Assembly: GCA_018371275.1 (NCBI GenBank)
Contig: JAHALF010000018.1
Coordinates: 1-32,020, forward strand
Source of the DNA: Clostridiales bacterium
GTDB taxonomy: Bacteria; Bacillota; Clostridia; Lachnospirales; CAG-274
Reading direction: 5' to 3'
Length of the DNA: 32,020 bases
Part shown: positions 1 through 7,519 of the stretch, in pieces
How the letters are laid out: every line of letters starts with the position of its first letter
Numbering within the stretch: the stretch's first letter is position 1
Translations under genes and position numbers: made by a program
Notes under the pieces: generated by a model
What the model saw: only the letters and a program-made list of their open reading frames with translations
Told to the model about the DNA's origin: nothing
The model's database searches: none

Positions 1-615
1 TACATCTAATTTAGCCTCTATATATTCTGGTGCAGAACGTAATCTACTTAAATGTTTACTCATAGACCCAACATTTTCAGATATAGACATTTGATTATCA
101 TTTAATATAATCAAAAGCTTTTTATTATTAGCCCCTGCATTATTCATAGCCTCATAGACTAACCCACCTGTCATAGCTCCATCACCTATAACAGAAACTA
201 CATTATAATCTTTTCCTAATAAATCTCTAGCAGCTGCAAATCCAAGACTTGCAGATATAGATGTAGAACTATGCCCTGTATTAAAATGGTCATAAATACT
301 TTCTTCGGTTTTAGGAAATCCGCTAAGCCCATCTTTTTTTCTAAGTGTATCAAAAAGATTTTTTCTACCTGTTAAAACTTTATGAGTATAAGCTTGATGA
401 CCTACATCCCATATAATTTTATCTTTAGAAAAATCAAAACAATAATTAAGAGCTATCGTAAGCTCAATAACCCCTAAATTAGATGCTAAATGTCCACCTG
501 TTTTAGAAAGAGATTTTATTAAAAATTCTCTTATTTCTTCTGCCAAATAAGATAATTCATCTATATTAAGTTTTTTTAAATCAGACGGACTATTAATATT
601 ATCTAAATATGACAT
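1..615 (-). CDS. dxs: 1-deoxy-D-xylulose-5-phosphate synthase, N-terminal part (cut by window edge)
   Basis: Dxs condenses pyruvate and glyceraldehyde-3-phosphate, using thiamine diphosphate, to begin the non-mevalonate isoprenoid pathway. The 205 visible residues cover the N-terminal half of the family. They include GGHLASNLG (40-48, with the conserved His42), GHQAYTHK (72-79), FNTGHSSTS (111-119) and the thiamine-binding signature GDGAMTGG (144-151) followed by LNDN (171-174). The ATG at 613-615 follows an AGGAGG ribosome site (622-627). It is the last visible gene of the asp23-to-dxs operon, 24 bases after the yuiD-like gene and close to ispA, whose products belong to the same pathway. The gene continues past position 1, so only the C-terminal end is missing from view. 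Confidence 0.97.
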   Translation of the reverse strand, partial: MSYLDNINSPSDLKKLNIDELSYLAEEIREFLIKSLSKTGGHLASNLGVIELTIALNYCFDFSKDKIIWDVGHQAYTHKVLTGRKNLFDTLRKKDGLSGFPKTEESIYDHFNTGHSSTSISASLGFAAARDLLGKDYNVVSVIGDGAMTGGLVYEAMNNAGANNKKLLIILNDNQMSISENVGSMSKHLSRLRSAPEYIEAKLDV

Positions 616-639
616 TTTAGTCCTCCTTTTCAATATATT

Positions 640-1083
640 TTAAAACATTATTACTGAAATAACTATACCTAGTATAGCTCCAGCAAAAACTTCCACTGGA
701 CTATGCCCTAAAAGTTCTTTTAATTTAGAATCTATTTTTATACCATGTTTTTCAAAATTTGCTATAAAAATATTTAATACTTCTGCCTGTTTACCAGCTG
801 CACGCCTTACACCAGAGGCATCATACATAACTACCATAGCAAAAACAAAAGTAATAGCAAATAATGTTGAACCAAACCCTTCTGTAAATCCAGTTGCACA
901 TGCAAGAGAAGTAACAAAAGAACTATGTGAACTTGGCATACCGCCAGAACTTACAATAAGTGTTGGATTTATTGTTTTATTTTTTATACAATCTATAATT
1001 ATTTTAATTATCTGTGCTACAAGCCAAGATAAAGCAGCTGTTTGTATTATTTTATTATTAATAATCTGCTCAAAAACTGTCAT
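640..1083 (-). CDS. divergent PAP2 family protein (DUF212, YuiD-like)
   Basis: This is a small integral membrane protein of the DUF212/YuiD family, distantly related to PAP2 phosphatases and vanadium haloperoxidases. The family motifs are GGMPSSHSS (47-55), MYDASGVRRAAGKQA (86-100) and GHSPVEV (126-132). About four hydrophobic segments are visible (roughly 10-30, 55-66, 72-88, 130-147). The length of 147 residues is normal for the family. An AAGGTGAT ribosome site lies just before the ATG. It sits between ispA and dxs, so a lipid-phosphate or prenyl-phosphate substrate is possible; that is inferred only from motif and position. The enzymatic activity of the family is not well established. Confidence 0.9.
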   Translation of the reverse strand: MTVFEQIINNKIIQTAALSWLVAQIIKIIIDCIKNKTINPTLIVSSGGMPSSHSSFVTSLACATGFTEGFGSTLFAITFVFAMVVMYDASGVRRAAGKQAEVLNIFIANFEKHGIKIDSKLKELLGHSPVEVFAGAILGIVISVIMF

Positions 1084-1113
1084 AATATCACCTTAATTTT
1101 CTTATTTTAAATG

Positions 1114-1992
1114 TTAGCTATTTCTGTTTATTAAGCTTTTTATGTAATGATAGATACACTTGTCTTTAACACCTAATTTTTCTAAATTTTGTAATACTTG
1201 TGATGATAACTCCATATAATCATTTTTAGCTTTTTCTATTCCATACATACTAACATAGGTAGATTTATTATTTTTCAAATCACTATTAATAGGTTTTCCT
1301 ATTTTTTCTTGTTCTCCCTCTATATCTAGTATATCATCTTGTATTTGAAAAGCTATTCCTAATTTATAAGCTATATCCTCAACTATACTTAACTGTTCTT
1401 CATTAGCTCCACCTATAATAGCCCCAGATTTCATACTAGCTAAAATAATCTTACCTGTTTTATTCTCATATATATCAAAAAGTTCATTTTCACTAATTTT
1501 TTTACCTTCAGCTTTAATATCTAAGGCCTGTCCTTTTATCATACCATTAGTACCAGAAGAAATAGCTATACAGTATATAGCATCTAAGTATTTTTTTTCA
1601 AAACTATTTTTTAACTTGTCTAACATTATTTCAAAAGCAATATTTAAAAGACCATCTCCTGCTAATACAGCTGTAGCCTCACCAAATTTTATATGACAAG
1701 TTGGTAGCCCTCTTCTAAGATCATCATTATCCATACTAGGTAAATCATCGTGTATTAATGAATAAGTATGTATGCATTCTATACCTACTGCAAAAGGAAT
1801 AGCATCTTTATAGCAACCTGATAGTGCTTCGCATGTTAATAGCATTATCATAGGTCTAAATCGTTTTCCCCCTGCTTTTAAACTATATTCCATAGGTTCA
1901 TACATTTCTTTACCAGAATATTTTTTTAAATATTTTAATATTTCATCATTTATAATATCAATCATATCATTTTTTTTATCTAATGAACTCAT
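1114..1992 (-). CDS. ispA: polyprenyl synthetase (farnesyl/geranylgeranyl diphosphate synthase)
   Basis: This is a short-chain trans-prenyltransferase that joins isopentenyl diphosphate to an allylic diphosphate to give farnesyl or geranylgeranyl diphosphate. It has the substrate motif GGKRFRP (41-47), the first Asp-rich motif DDLPSMDNDD (82-91), and the second, DDILD (219-223), followed by the Lys-rich KNNKSTY (240-246). The length of 292 residues is typical. Its ATG overlaps the xseB stop codon by one base (TAATG), indicating translational coupling. The exact product length cannot be set from sequence. The neighbouring dxs supplies the same pathway. Confidence 0.95.
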   Translation of the reverse strand: MSSLDKKNDMIDIINDEILKYLKKYSGKEMYEPMEYSLKAGGKRFRPMIMLLTCEALSGCYKDAIPFAVGIECIHTYSLIHDDLPSMDNDDLRRGLPTCHIKFGEATAVLAGDGLLNIAFEIMLDKLKNSFEKKYLDAIYCIAISSGTNGMIKGQALDIKAEGKKISENELFDIYENKTGKIILASMKSGAIIGGANEEQLSIVEDIAYKLGIAFQIQDDILDIEGEQEKIGKPINSDLKNNKSTYVSMYGIEKAKNDYMELSSQVLQNLEKLGVKDKCIYHYIKSLINRNS

Positions 1993-2228
1993 TAGTCTTC
2001 CTCCATATCATAAAAAGGAGTAAGTTTAAACAACTCCTTAGAATCTTTTTGAAGTATAGATACCTCTTGTTCCATATCTTTTAAAAAACTTGCACAAAAC
2101 GTAGCTTCTTCAACACCCTCTTTATAGAGCTTTAGAGATTTTTCAAGTGTTGTTTCATCTTTTTCCATTTGATTTGCTATTTCTTCTAATCTCTTTAAAG
2201 AACTTTCAAAATCTTTCTTTTTAGCCAT
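1992..2228 (-). CDS. xseB: exodeoxyribonuclease VII small subunit
   Basis: XseB is the small helical subunit that binds several-fold to XseA to form exonuclease VII, which degrades single-stranded DNA in both directions. The 78-residue protein has the family pattern: FESSLKRLEEIANQME (7-22), then LEKSLKLYKEGVE (28-40) and a short acidic tail. It lies between xseA (7 bases upstream) and ispA (one-base stop/start overlap), as in many Bacillota. Confidence 0.95.
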   Translation of the reverse strand: MAKKKDFESSLKRLEEIANQMEKDETTLEKSLKLYKEGVEEATFCASFLKDMEQEVSILQKDSKELFKLTPFYDMEED

Positions 2229-2235
2229 AAAACCC

Positions 2236-3426
2236 TCATTCCATTATTTTTGCCTTTTTATCACCATCATAAAAATTTAATATTATCTCATCATCTTTAT
2301 TTAATTGTTTTACAGATTTAATATTATTATTATCTTTAGATACTAAAGCATATCCATTTTTTAATATATTCATTGGTGATAAAGATTCTATTTTATTTAT
2401 ATTAGCATCTAAAATAAGCTTATTTTCTCTTATATTTGATACTATATTTAATGTTATTTTTTCAAGTTTATTATCTATAAATATTTGGTAGTCTAATATC
2501 TTGTCTAAAAAATTTATAAAACAACTTCTGTTTATACTTACTTGAAGCTTAAGATTATTTTCACTAATTTTTTTATTTATGTTTTTATCTATGCTATAAA
2601 AAATATTGTATACCTTTTCTTTTAAATCATCTGCTTTTGGTAAACATATCTCTATAGCTGCCGATGGTGTTGGTGCTCTAAAATCTGCAACAAAATCTGC
2701 TATTGTAAAATCTATTTCGTGTCCAATACCTGTAACTATAGGTATTGAAGAATAAAAAATAGCTCTCGCTAAATCTTCATTGTTAAAAGCCCATAAATCC
2801 TCTTTGCTACCACCACCACGAGCTAAAATAATAATATCTAAATTTTTAAATTTATTAGCCATATTTATAGCATTTATTATACTATTTGGCGCATCTTTAC
2901 CTTGAACCAAAGCTGGTATTAATATTATTTTTATATTAGGATTTCTTCTTTTAGCAACATTTAATATATCTCTTATAGCTGCACCTGTCTGAGATGTAAT
3001 AACACCTATTGATTTAGGTAGTAGTGGTATATCCATTTTATAAACTTTATCAAATAATCCCTCATTTTTTAACTTTTCTTTTAATTTTTCAAAGTCTAAA
3101 AAAACATCTCCTATACCGCTAATTTTTATATTTTTTACATATAATTGATATTGACCTGTTTTGGGATAAGCTGATATATGCCCAAAACAAATTACTTTTA
3201 AACCATTTTCAAATTCATTCTTAAAAGATAAAGTATCTTGTCTATACATAACTGCATTTATAGAACAATCTTCATCTTTTATTGTAAAGTAAATATGTCC
3301 CGATGTATGTCTTTTTAAATTAGATATTTCACCTTCTATATAAATTCCATTTAATAAAACATCATCTTCTAATAAAAGTTTTATATAATTATTTACTTGT
3401 GAAACTGTATAAATATTATCTTTCAT
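2236..3426 (-). CDS. xseA: exodeoxyribonuclease VII large subunit
   Basis: This is the catalytic subunit of exonuclease VII, acting on single-stranded DNA in repair and recombination. It has an N-terminal OB-fold nucleic-acid-binding domain (about 1-100: YTVSQVNNYIK, then GEISNLKRHTSGHIYFTIKD). The catalytic domain carries GVITSQTGAAIRDIL (about 142-156), ARGGGSKEDLWAFN (about 202-215) and GIGHEIDFTIADFVAD (about 233-248) with APTPSAAIE. A helical region and a short C-terminal domain (NGYALVSKDNNNIKSV) follow. The length of 396 residues is at the short end for the family. In Bacillus folD sits between nusB and xseA; here nusB and xseA are adjacent. Confidence 0.96.
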   Translation of the reverse strand: MKDNIYTVSQVNNYIKLLLEDDVLLNGIYIEGEISNLKRHTSGHIYFTIKDEDCSINAVMYRQDTLSFKNEFENGLKVICFGHISAYPKTGQYQLYVKNIKISGIGDVFLDFEKLKEKLKNEGLFDKVYKMDIPLLPKSIGVITSQTGAAIRDILNVAKRRNPNIKIILIPALVQGKDAPNSIINAINMANKFKNLDIIILARGGGSKEDLWAFNNEDLARAIFYSSIPIVTGIGHEIDFTIADFVADFRAPTPSAAIEICLPKADDLKEKVYNIFYSIDKNINKKISENNLKLQVSINRSCFINFLDKILDYQIFIDNKLEKITLNIVSNIRENKLILDANINKIESLSPMNILKNGYALVSKDNNNIKSVKQLNKDDEIILNFYDGDKKAKIME

Positions 3427-3435
3427 AAATATTTC

Positions 3436-3900
3436 CTAAACTTTTCCAAGAACTGCATTTATAAATCGATATGATTTTTCTGAACTATATTCTTTGGCAA
3501 GCTCTATTGCCTCATTTATAGCTACTTTTGTTGGCACATCATCAAATAAAATTTCATATATAGCAAGCCTTAATATAGCCAAATCTACTTTATCAATACG
3601 AGATATTTCCCAATTTTCAGAACAAGCTTTTATTTTTTCATCTATATCTGACAGTTTACTTGTTAAATCAAATATCTGTTTCTCTAAAATAGATTTATTT
3701 ATTTTTAATGCTCTAAAACTTTCATCTTTTCTTTTTTCCATTTCTTCTTCATCTTCTAATATTTCATAGTATTTACTTAAAATATCTTTAATTTCACTAT
3801 GCTCAAAAAATTCAAGTTGAAAAACAAGATTAAAGACATGATTTCTTGTATTACTTCTTGTTTCTAACCTCTTTTTAACTGGCATATGTAAATCTTCCAT
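3436..3900 (-). CDS. nusB: transcription antitermination factor NusB
   Basis: NusB is a small all-helical RNA-binding protein that, with NusE (S10), assembles antitermination complexes on rRNA leader RNA. The 154-residue sequence shows the N-terminal RSNTRNHVFNLVFQLEF pattern and the conserved C-terminal block ILRLAIYEILFDDVPTKVAI followed by NEAIELAKEYSSEKSYRFINAVL. The ATG at 3898-3900 is chosen over an internal Met because an AGGTGAGA-type ribosome site lies about five bases before it. It is the second gene of the asp23-to-dxs operon. Confidence 0.95.
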   Translation of the reverse strand: MEDLHMPVKKRLETRSNTRNHVFNLVFQLEFFEHSEIKDILSKYYEILEDEEEMEKRKDESFRALKINKSILEKQIFDLTSKLSDIDEKIKACSENWEISRIDKVDLAILRLAIYEILFDDVPTKVAINEAIELAKEYSSEKSYRFINAVLGKV

Positions 3901-3924
3901 TGTCTCACCTCTATAATAAAAATT

Positions 3925-4299
3925 CTAATCTTCTTTTTTGTCTAAATTTTTATTTTTATCTAATTCTATAGACACTACATTAATATTTATTTTATCTATA
4001 TCTAACCCTGTCATATTTTCTATAGCAGTTTTTACCTTATTTTGCACATTTTCACAAACTTCTAAAATTTTATAATTTTGTTTTATAGATAAATTGATGT
4101 TTATAATAAGTTTATTTTCTTCATTAAAAATATTAATTCCTTTAAATGCTGTTTTTTTACCAAACCTTCCTATTATTTCACTAGCTAGGTTAGAATTAAT
4201 AGAATATACTCCATCTATTTCCATAGTAGCTGTTTGAACAATAGCTACTAAAACATCATCTGATATTTGTACTATTCCGTTATTATTTGCAAAAGACAT
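3925..4299 (-). CDS. Asp23/Gls24 family envelope stress protein (YqhY-like)
   Basis: This is an alkaline-shock/Gls24 family protein of 124 residues. The family pattern is visible in IVQISDDVLVAIVQTATMEI near the N-terminus, then a central GINIFNEENKLIININLSI, and a final amphipathic helix and strand (VCENVQNKVKTAIENMTGL, INVVSIEL). An upstream TTG at 4309-4311 would give four more residues, but that codon overlaps the ribosome site TGGAGG (4305-4310), so ATG 4297-4299 is the better start. The homologue YqhY precedes nusB or accBC genes in Bacillota and has been tied to acetyl-CoA carboxylase control in Bacillus subtilis. Its role here is not visible. It is the first gene of the operon. Confidence 0.9.
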   Translation of the reverse strand: MSFANNNGIVQISDDVLVAIVQTATMEIDGVYSINSNLASEIIGRFGKKTAFKGINIFNEENKLIININLSIKQNYKILEVCENVQNKVKTAIENMTGLDIDKININVVSIELDKNKNLDKKED

Positions 4300-4355
4300 A
4301 TATACCTCCAAAAATTTATATTTATAAACAATTACCCTAATAATAAATTATAATT

Positions 4356-4384
4356 ATTATACCAAATTTTTTTAAATTTGAAAA
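4356..4384 (-). promoter_or_regulatory. candidate sigma-A promoter of the asp23-nusB-xse-isp operon
   Basis: On the minus strand a consensus -10 TATAAT (plus-strand 4356-4361) is preceded, 17 bases upstream, by TTTTCA (4379-4384), a weak -35 with four of six matches. Transcription would start about 50 bases before the asp23 ATG. AT-rich sequence makes chance matches common. Confidence 0.5.
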
Positions 4385-4451
4385 GATAAATATAATTTAT
4401 TTTACCCTAAATATAATATATGTAAAACAATATTTTATATTTATATTGATT

Positions 4452-4509
4452 AGTTTATAATAAAATAAATGCCATATAAATTTATATGACATTTATTTTA
4501 TTATAAACT
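4452..4509 (-). terminator. 29-bp-arm palindrome at the aroA 3' end, probable terminator
   Basis: Positions 4452-4480 and 4481-4509 are reverse complements with a single mismatch (C4472/A4489). The right arm includes the aroA stop codon (4501-4503) and its last two codons. Read on the minus strand, the inner stem is followed by a TTTATT-rich arm, as expected for an intrinsic terminator. No long uninterrupted T run lies outside the palindrome. Confidence 0.6.
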
Positions 4510-5772
4510 TTCTAAAATATCAAAAAATGTTGGAAAAGATACATTAATACAACTATAATTGTTTAAAATAATAGGTTCTTTACATACTAAAGATGCAATA
4601 GCTATGCACATAGCTATTCTATGATCATTATAACTTTCACATCTATTTGCTATAAATTTTCTATTACCCTCTATAACCATACCATCATCTGTTTCTATAA
4701 CATTAGCACCTATTTTATTAAGCTCTGTTGATATAGTTTTTATTCTATTACTTTCTTTAAATCTTAATTCTTTGGCATCTGATACAACACTTGTACCATC
4801 TGCTAAAGATGCTATTAATGCAAATAATGGTATCTCATCTATCATACGTGGTATAATTTCTCCACATATATTACAAGATTTTAATTTTGAAGATTTAACT
4901 TCTATATCACATACTTTTTCTCCACTCATATACCTAACATTTAAAAAATTAATGTTTGCTCCCATTTTTAAAAGTACTTCTATAAATCCTGTTCTAGTAG
5001 GATTTATACCGACATTTTCTATAATAATATGTGAATTTTCAGTAATTAAAGCTCCAACAATAATAAAACAAGCTGATGATATATCACCACATATTTCTAC
5101 ATTTTGAGGTTTTAATTTATTAACAGGATTGTTTTCAATAATATTTCCACTTACATTAATATCTGCTCCAAAATACTTTAACATTATTTCACTATGATCC
5201 CTAGATTTAAATTTTTCTATAATTATAGTTTTATCATTTGCATAAAGGCTGGCTAATAATATGGCTGATTTTACTTGTGCACTATCAATAGGCATATTAT
5301 ATTTTATACTTTTTAATAGATTTCCTTGTATAATTAATGGAGCAAAACCATCATTACTATTTATATTAGCCCCCATTAATGAAAGAGGCTCTATTATTCT
5401 TTTCATAGGTCTTTTTATAATAGAACTATCACCAGTTATTGTACAAGAAAATTTTTGTGCAGATAATATACCAGATATAAGACGTATGGTTGTTCCACTA
5501 TTACCTACATAAAGTGTTTTATTTGGCTTTTCAAATCCATATAACCCTTTCCCATATACCTTTATTATATTATATTCTTCTATAATATTTATACCTAATT
5601 CTTTAAAACATTCTATTGTAGATATACAATCTTCACCTTTTAAAAAACCCTTAATAGTTGTAACACCCTCAGCTAATGCTCCAAATATAATTGCCCTGTG
5701 GGATATAGATTTATCTCCTAAAATTGTTGTTTTACCGTTTAAATTTTTGTTATATATAAGTCTTTTTTCCAT
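4501..5772 (-). CDS. aroA: 3-phosphoshikimate 1-carboxyvinyltransferase (EPSP synthase, class II)
   Basis: EPSP synthase adds the enolpyruvyl group of phosphoenolpyruvate to shikimate-3-phosphate in the aromatic amino acid pathway. Visible motifs are GDKSISHR (19-26), GNSGTTIRL (90-98), KRPMKR (120-125), SAQVK (164-168), RDHSE (191-195), NPTR (257-260), the catalytic-Asp block IDEIPLFA (311-318), KESNRI (339-344) and DHRIAM (383-388). GDKS, SAQxK, RxHxE and NxTR are the four motifs used to define class II enzymes, which are generally less sensitive to glyphosate; that sensitivity is inferred. The length of 423 residues is normal. It stands alone between two hairpins, apart from other aro genes. 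AGAGGA precedes the ATG. Confidence 0.96.
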   Translation of the reverse strand: MEKRLIYNKNLNGKTTILGDKSISHRAIIFGALAEGVTTIKGFLKGEDCISTIECFKELGINIIEEYNIIKVYGKGLYGFEKPNKTLYVGNSGTTIRLISGILSAQKFSCTITGDSSIIKRPMKRIIEPLSLMGANINSNDGFAPLIIQGNLLKSIKYNMPIDSAQVKSAILLASLYANDKTIIIEKFKSRDHSEIMLKYFGADINVSGNIIENNPVNKLKPQNVEICGDISSACFIIVGALITENSHIIIENVGINPTRTGFIEVLLKMGANINFLNVRYMSGEKVCDIEVKSSKLKSCNICGEIIPRMIDEIPLFALIASLADGTSVVSDAKELRFKESNRIKTISTELNKIGANVIETDDGMVIEGNRKFIANRCESYNDHRIAMCIAIASLVCKEPIILNNYSCINVSFPTFFDILESL

Positions 5773-5794
5773 TTTATCCTCTGCCCTTTAAAAA

Positions 5795-5821
5795 AGTATA
5801 TACAAAATATTTGTATATACT
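5795..5821 (-). terminator. intrinsic terminator of the cation antiporter gene
   Basis: A perfect 12-bp inverted repeat (5795-5806 and 5810-5821) with a three-base loop is followed on the minus strand by a run of T (complement of the A run ending at 5795). It lies directly after the antiporter stop and before aroA, so it separates the two transcription units, at least in part. Confidence 0.75.
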
Positions 5822-5833
5822 ATAAATTAAAAA

Positions 5834-7018
5834 TTATTCTATTTGTCCTATTGCCTTTTTATTAGATAATACTAATTTTAGCATAATAGGGGTTAATAAA
5901 GTTGTTAATATTACTACAAGAACAATTGCTGGGAAAAGTGTTTCGTCTAGCAAACCAGCTTGAGATCCTTTTTGGGCAACAATAAGTGATACTTCACCTC
6001 TAGCTACCATACCAGTACCAATAGCTAATGCTGTAAAATTATTAAATTTACAAATTTTAGCACCTATAAAACAACCTATTACTTTTGTTAAAATAGATAC
6101 TATTAAAAGCACCACAGCAAAGAATATTATCCCTACTGTTATATCTCTTATATTAGTTTTTATACCAATACTTGCAAAAAAGATTGGGGAAAATATTAAA
6201 TATGATAAAATAGTAACTTTTCTTGCTATATAATCTCTAACACCTATATTACAAAGAATTATACCCGCAAAATATGCTCCTGTTAAATCTGCTATACCAA
6301 AAATCTTTTCTGATACATATGCAAGTATAAAACAAAATGCCAAGGAATATATAGAAGACCTTCTTTTACCATCTTGTTTTTCTATACCTTTTTTTAACTT
6401 ATGAATAACCCAATATAAAGCTATTATAAATATAAAGAACAATATTATTTTTACAAATACAGTAGAAGGCTTAATACTAGTATCTGTAATGCTTATTATA
6501 ATTGTTAATACAATAATTCCTATAATATCATCTATAATAGCAGCACCTAATATTGTGGTACCCATTTTACCTTTTAACTTACCCATCTCTCTTAAGGCTT
6601 CTACAGCAATAGTAACCGATGTAGACGTAATAATAACACCCATAAATACTGATTTTAACATAAATAATGGGTCTACGTTTGCATTATTTCTATAAAATAC
6701 ATAGTATACTATAGTACCACCTGCTAAAGAAACAACAATTTCTATTATAGCTATAATAACAGATGCCATACCTGTCTTTTTGACTTCTTCTAAATCTGTA
6801 TCAAGCCCTGCAAGAAACATAAGTAATATAACGCCAATCTCGGCAGATTGTACGATAAAATGGTTTTCTGTCAAAACACCTAATACTGATGGTCCTAATA
6901 TAATACCAGCTAACAATGCCCCTACTACCTGTGGCATATGAACTTTTTCTGATACTAGTCCAAAAAATTTAGTTGATAACAAAATAATTGCTATAATTAA
7001 TAAAAAATCATATTCCAT
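5834..7018 (-). CDS. CPA2-family cation/proton antiporter (KefB/NapA/GerN type)
   Basis: This membrane antiporter exchanges Na+ or K+ for H+. The 394-residue protein is almost entirely hydrophobic with about 12 membrane segments and has no C-terminal TrkA-N regulatory domain, so it resembles the short NapA/GerN forms rather than full KefB/C. Family features are PQVVGALLAGIILGPSVLG (29-47), FLAGLDTDL (68-76), TSTSVTIAVEAL (131-142) in the broken helix, and the ion-binding Asp pair AIIDDI (161-165 region, D163-D164), typical of electrogenic members. AGAGGTG precedes the ATG. In Bacillus some relatives (GerN) act in spore germination; nothing here decides ion specificity. Confidence 0.88.
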   Translation of the reverse strand: MEYDFLLIIAIILLSTKFFGLVSEKVHMPQVVGALLAGIILGPSVLGVLTENHFIVQSAEIGVILLMFLAGLDTDLEEVKKTGMASVIIAIIEIVVSLAGGTIVYYVFYRNNANVDPLFMLKSVFMGVIITSTSVTIAVEALREMGKLKGKMGTTILGAAIIDDIIGIIVLTIIISITDTSIKPSTVFVKIILFFIFIIALYWVIHKLKKGIEKQDGKRRSSIYSLAFCFILAYVSEKIFGIADLTGAYFAGIILCNIGVRDYIARKVTILSYLIFSPIFFASIGIKTNIRDITVGIIFFAVVLLIVSILTKVIGCFIGAKICKFNNFTALAIGTGMVARGEVSLIVAQKGSQAGLLDETLFPAIVLVVILTTLLTPIMLKLVLSNKKAIGQIE

Positions 7019-7065
7019 TTTTGCACCTCTTATAGTTTATTTTATAAATTAGCCTTATTCTATAT

Positions 7066-7093
7066 ATTTTACACCTTTGAAAATAAATTTCAA
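7066..7093 (-). promoter_or_regulatory. candidate promoter of the cation antiporter gene
   Basis: On the minus strand, TTGAAA (plus 7088-7093) and TAAAAT (7066-7071) are 16 bases apart. Each box matches the sigma-A consensus at five of six positions. The start would lie about 40 bases before the antiporter ATG. The rest of the 7019-7519 gap, outside this promoter and the speA promoter and leader, is plain AT-rich sequence with no reading frame. Confidence 0.45.
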
Positions 7094-7408
7094 CATATTT
7101 TTTGACAGCATATTTAATAAATTTTATTTATCTCAATATTATTGGTAAATATTACATAATAATAAATGAATATTAGTTTTCAAATTATATTATATTTATA
7201 TTTTTTTTAATTAATATATATATCTTTAAAAATATTTACAAAAATTATAAAAAATATACTTGTTATTATTTAATATATTATGGTTTGGTTATATGTTTTT
7301 TTAAACATCATAACTTTTTACCTAATTATAAATTAAAAATATCTATACTATATAATAAAAATTTTTAATATTATATTGAAATTAATATAAAATATGTTAA
7401 AATGTAAG

Positions 7409-7436
7409 TTGACTATTTATTTTTTTGATATATAAT
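7409..7436 (+). promoter_or_regulatory. sigma-A type promoter of the arginine decarboxylase operon
   Basis: TTGACT (7409-7414) and a consensus TATAAT (7431-7436) are separated by 16 bases. The predicted start near 7443 leaves an untranslated leader of about 75 bases before the speA ATG. Confidence 0.7.
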
Positions 7437-7477
7437 TATCTTAAATATAAAATAAATTTTCAAATAAATTATAGAAT

Positions 7478-7510
7478 GGGTGCGATATCTCAAAAAGATA
7501 TTTAAGGGTG
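7478..7510 (+). promoter_or_regulatory. short structured leader before speA
   Basis: In the speA leader a six-bp hairpin (7485-7490 with 7496-7501, loop CAAAA, plus one G-T pair) lies between two GGGTG repeats (7478-7482 and 7506-7510). The second GGGTG is part of the ribosome site AAGGGTG of speA. The hairpin plus repeats could affect ribosome access. It does not match any riboswitch I know, including the guanidine classes. Confidence 0.3.
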
Positions 7511-7519
7511 TTATATAAA

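Noticed and set aside
7481..7489. GCGATAT in the speA leader, resembling a sigma-D -10 box
   Set aside because: There is no TAAA at the 15-base spacing, and a good sigma-A promoter already lies just upstream.
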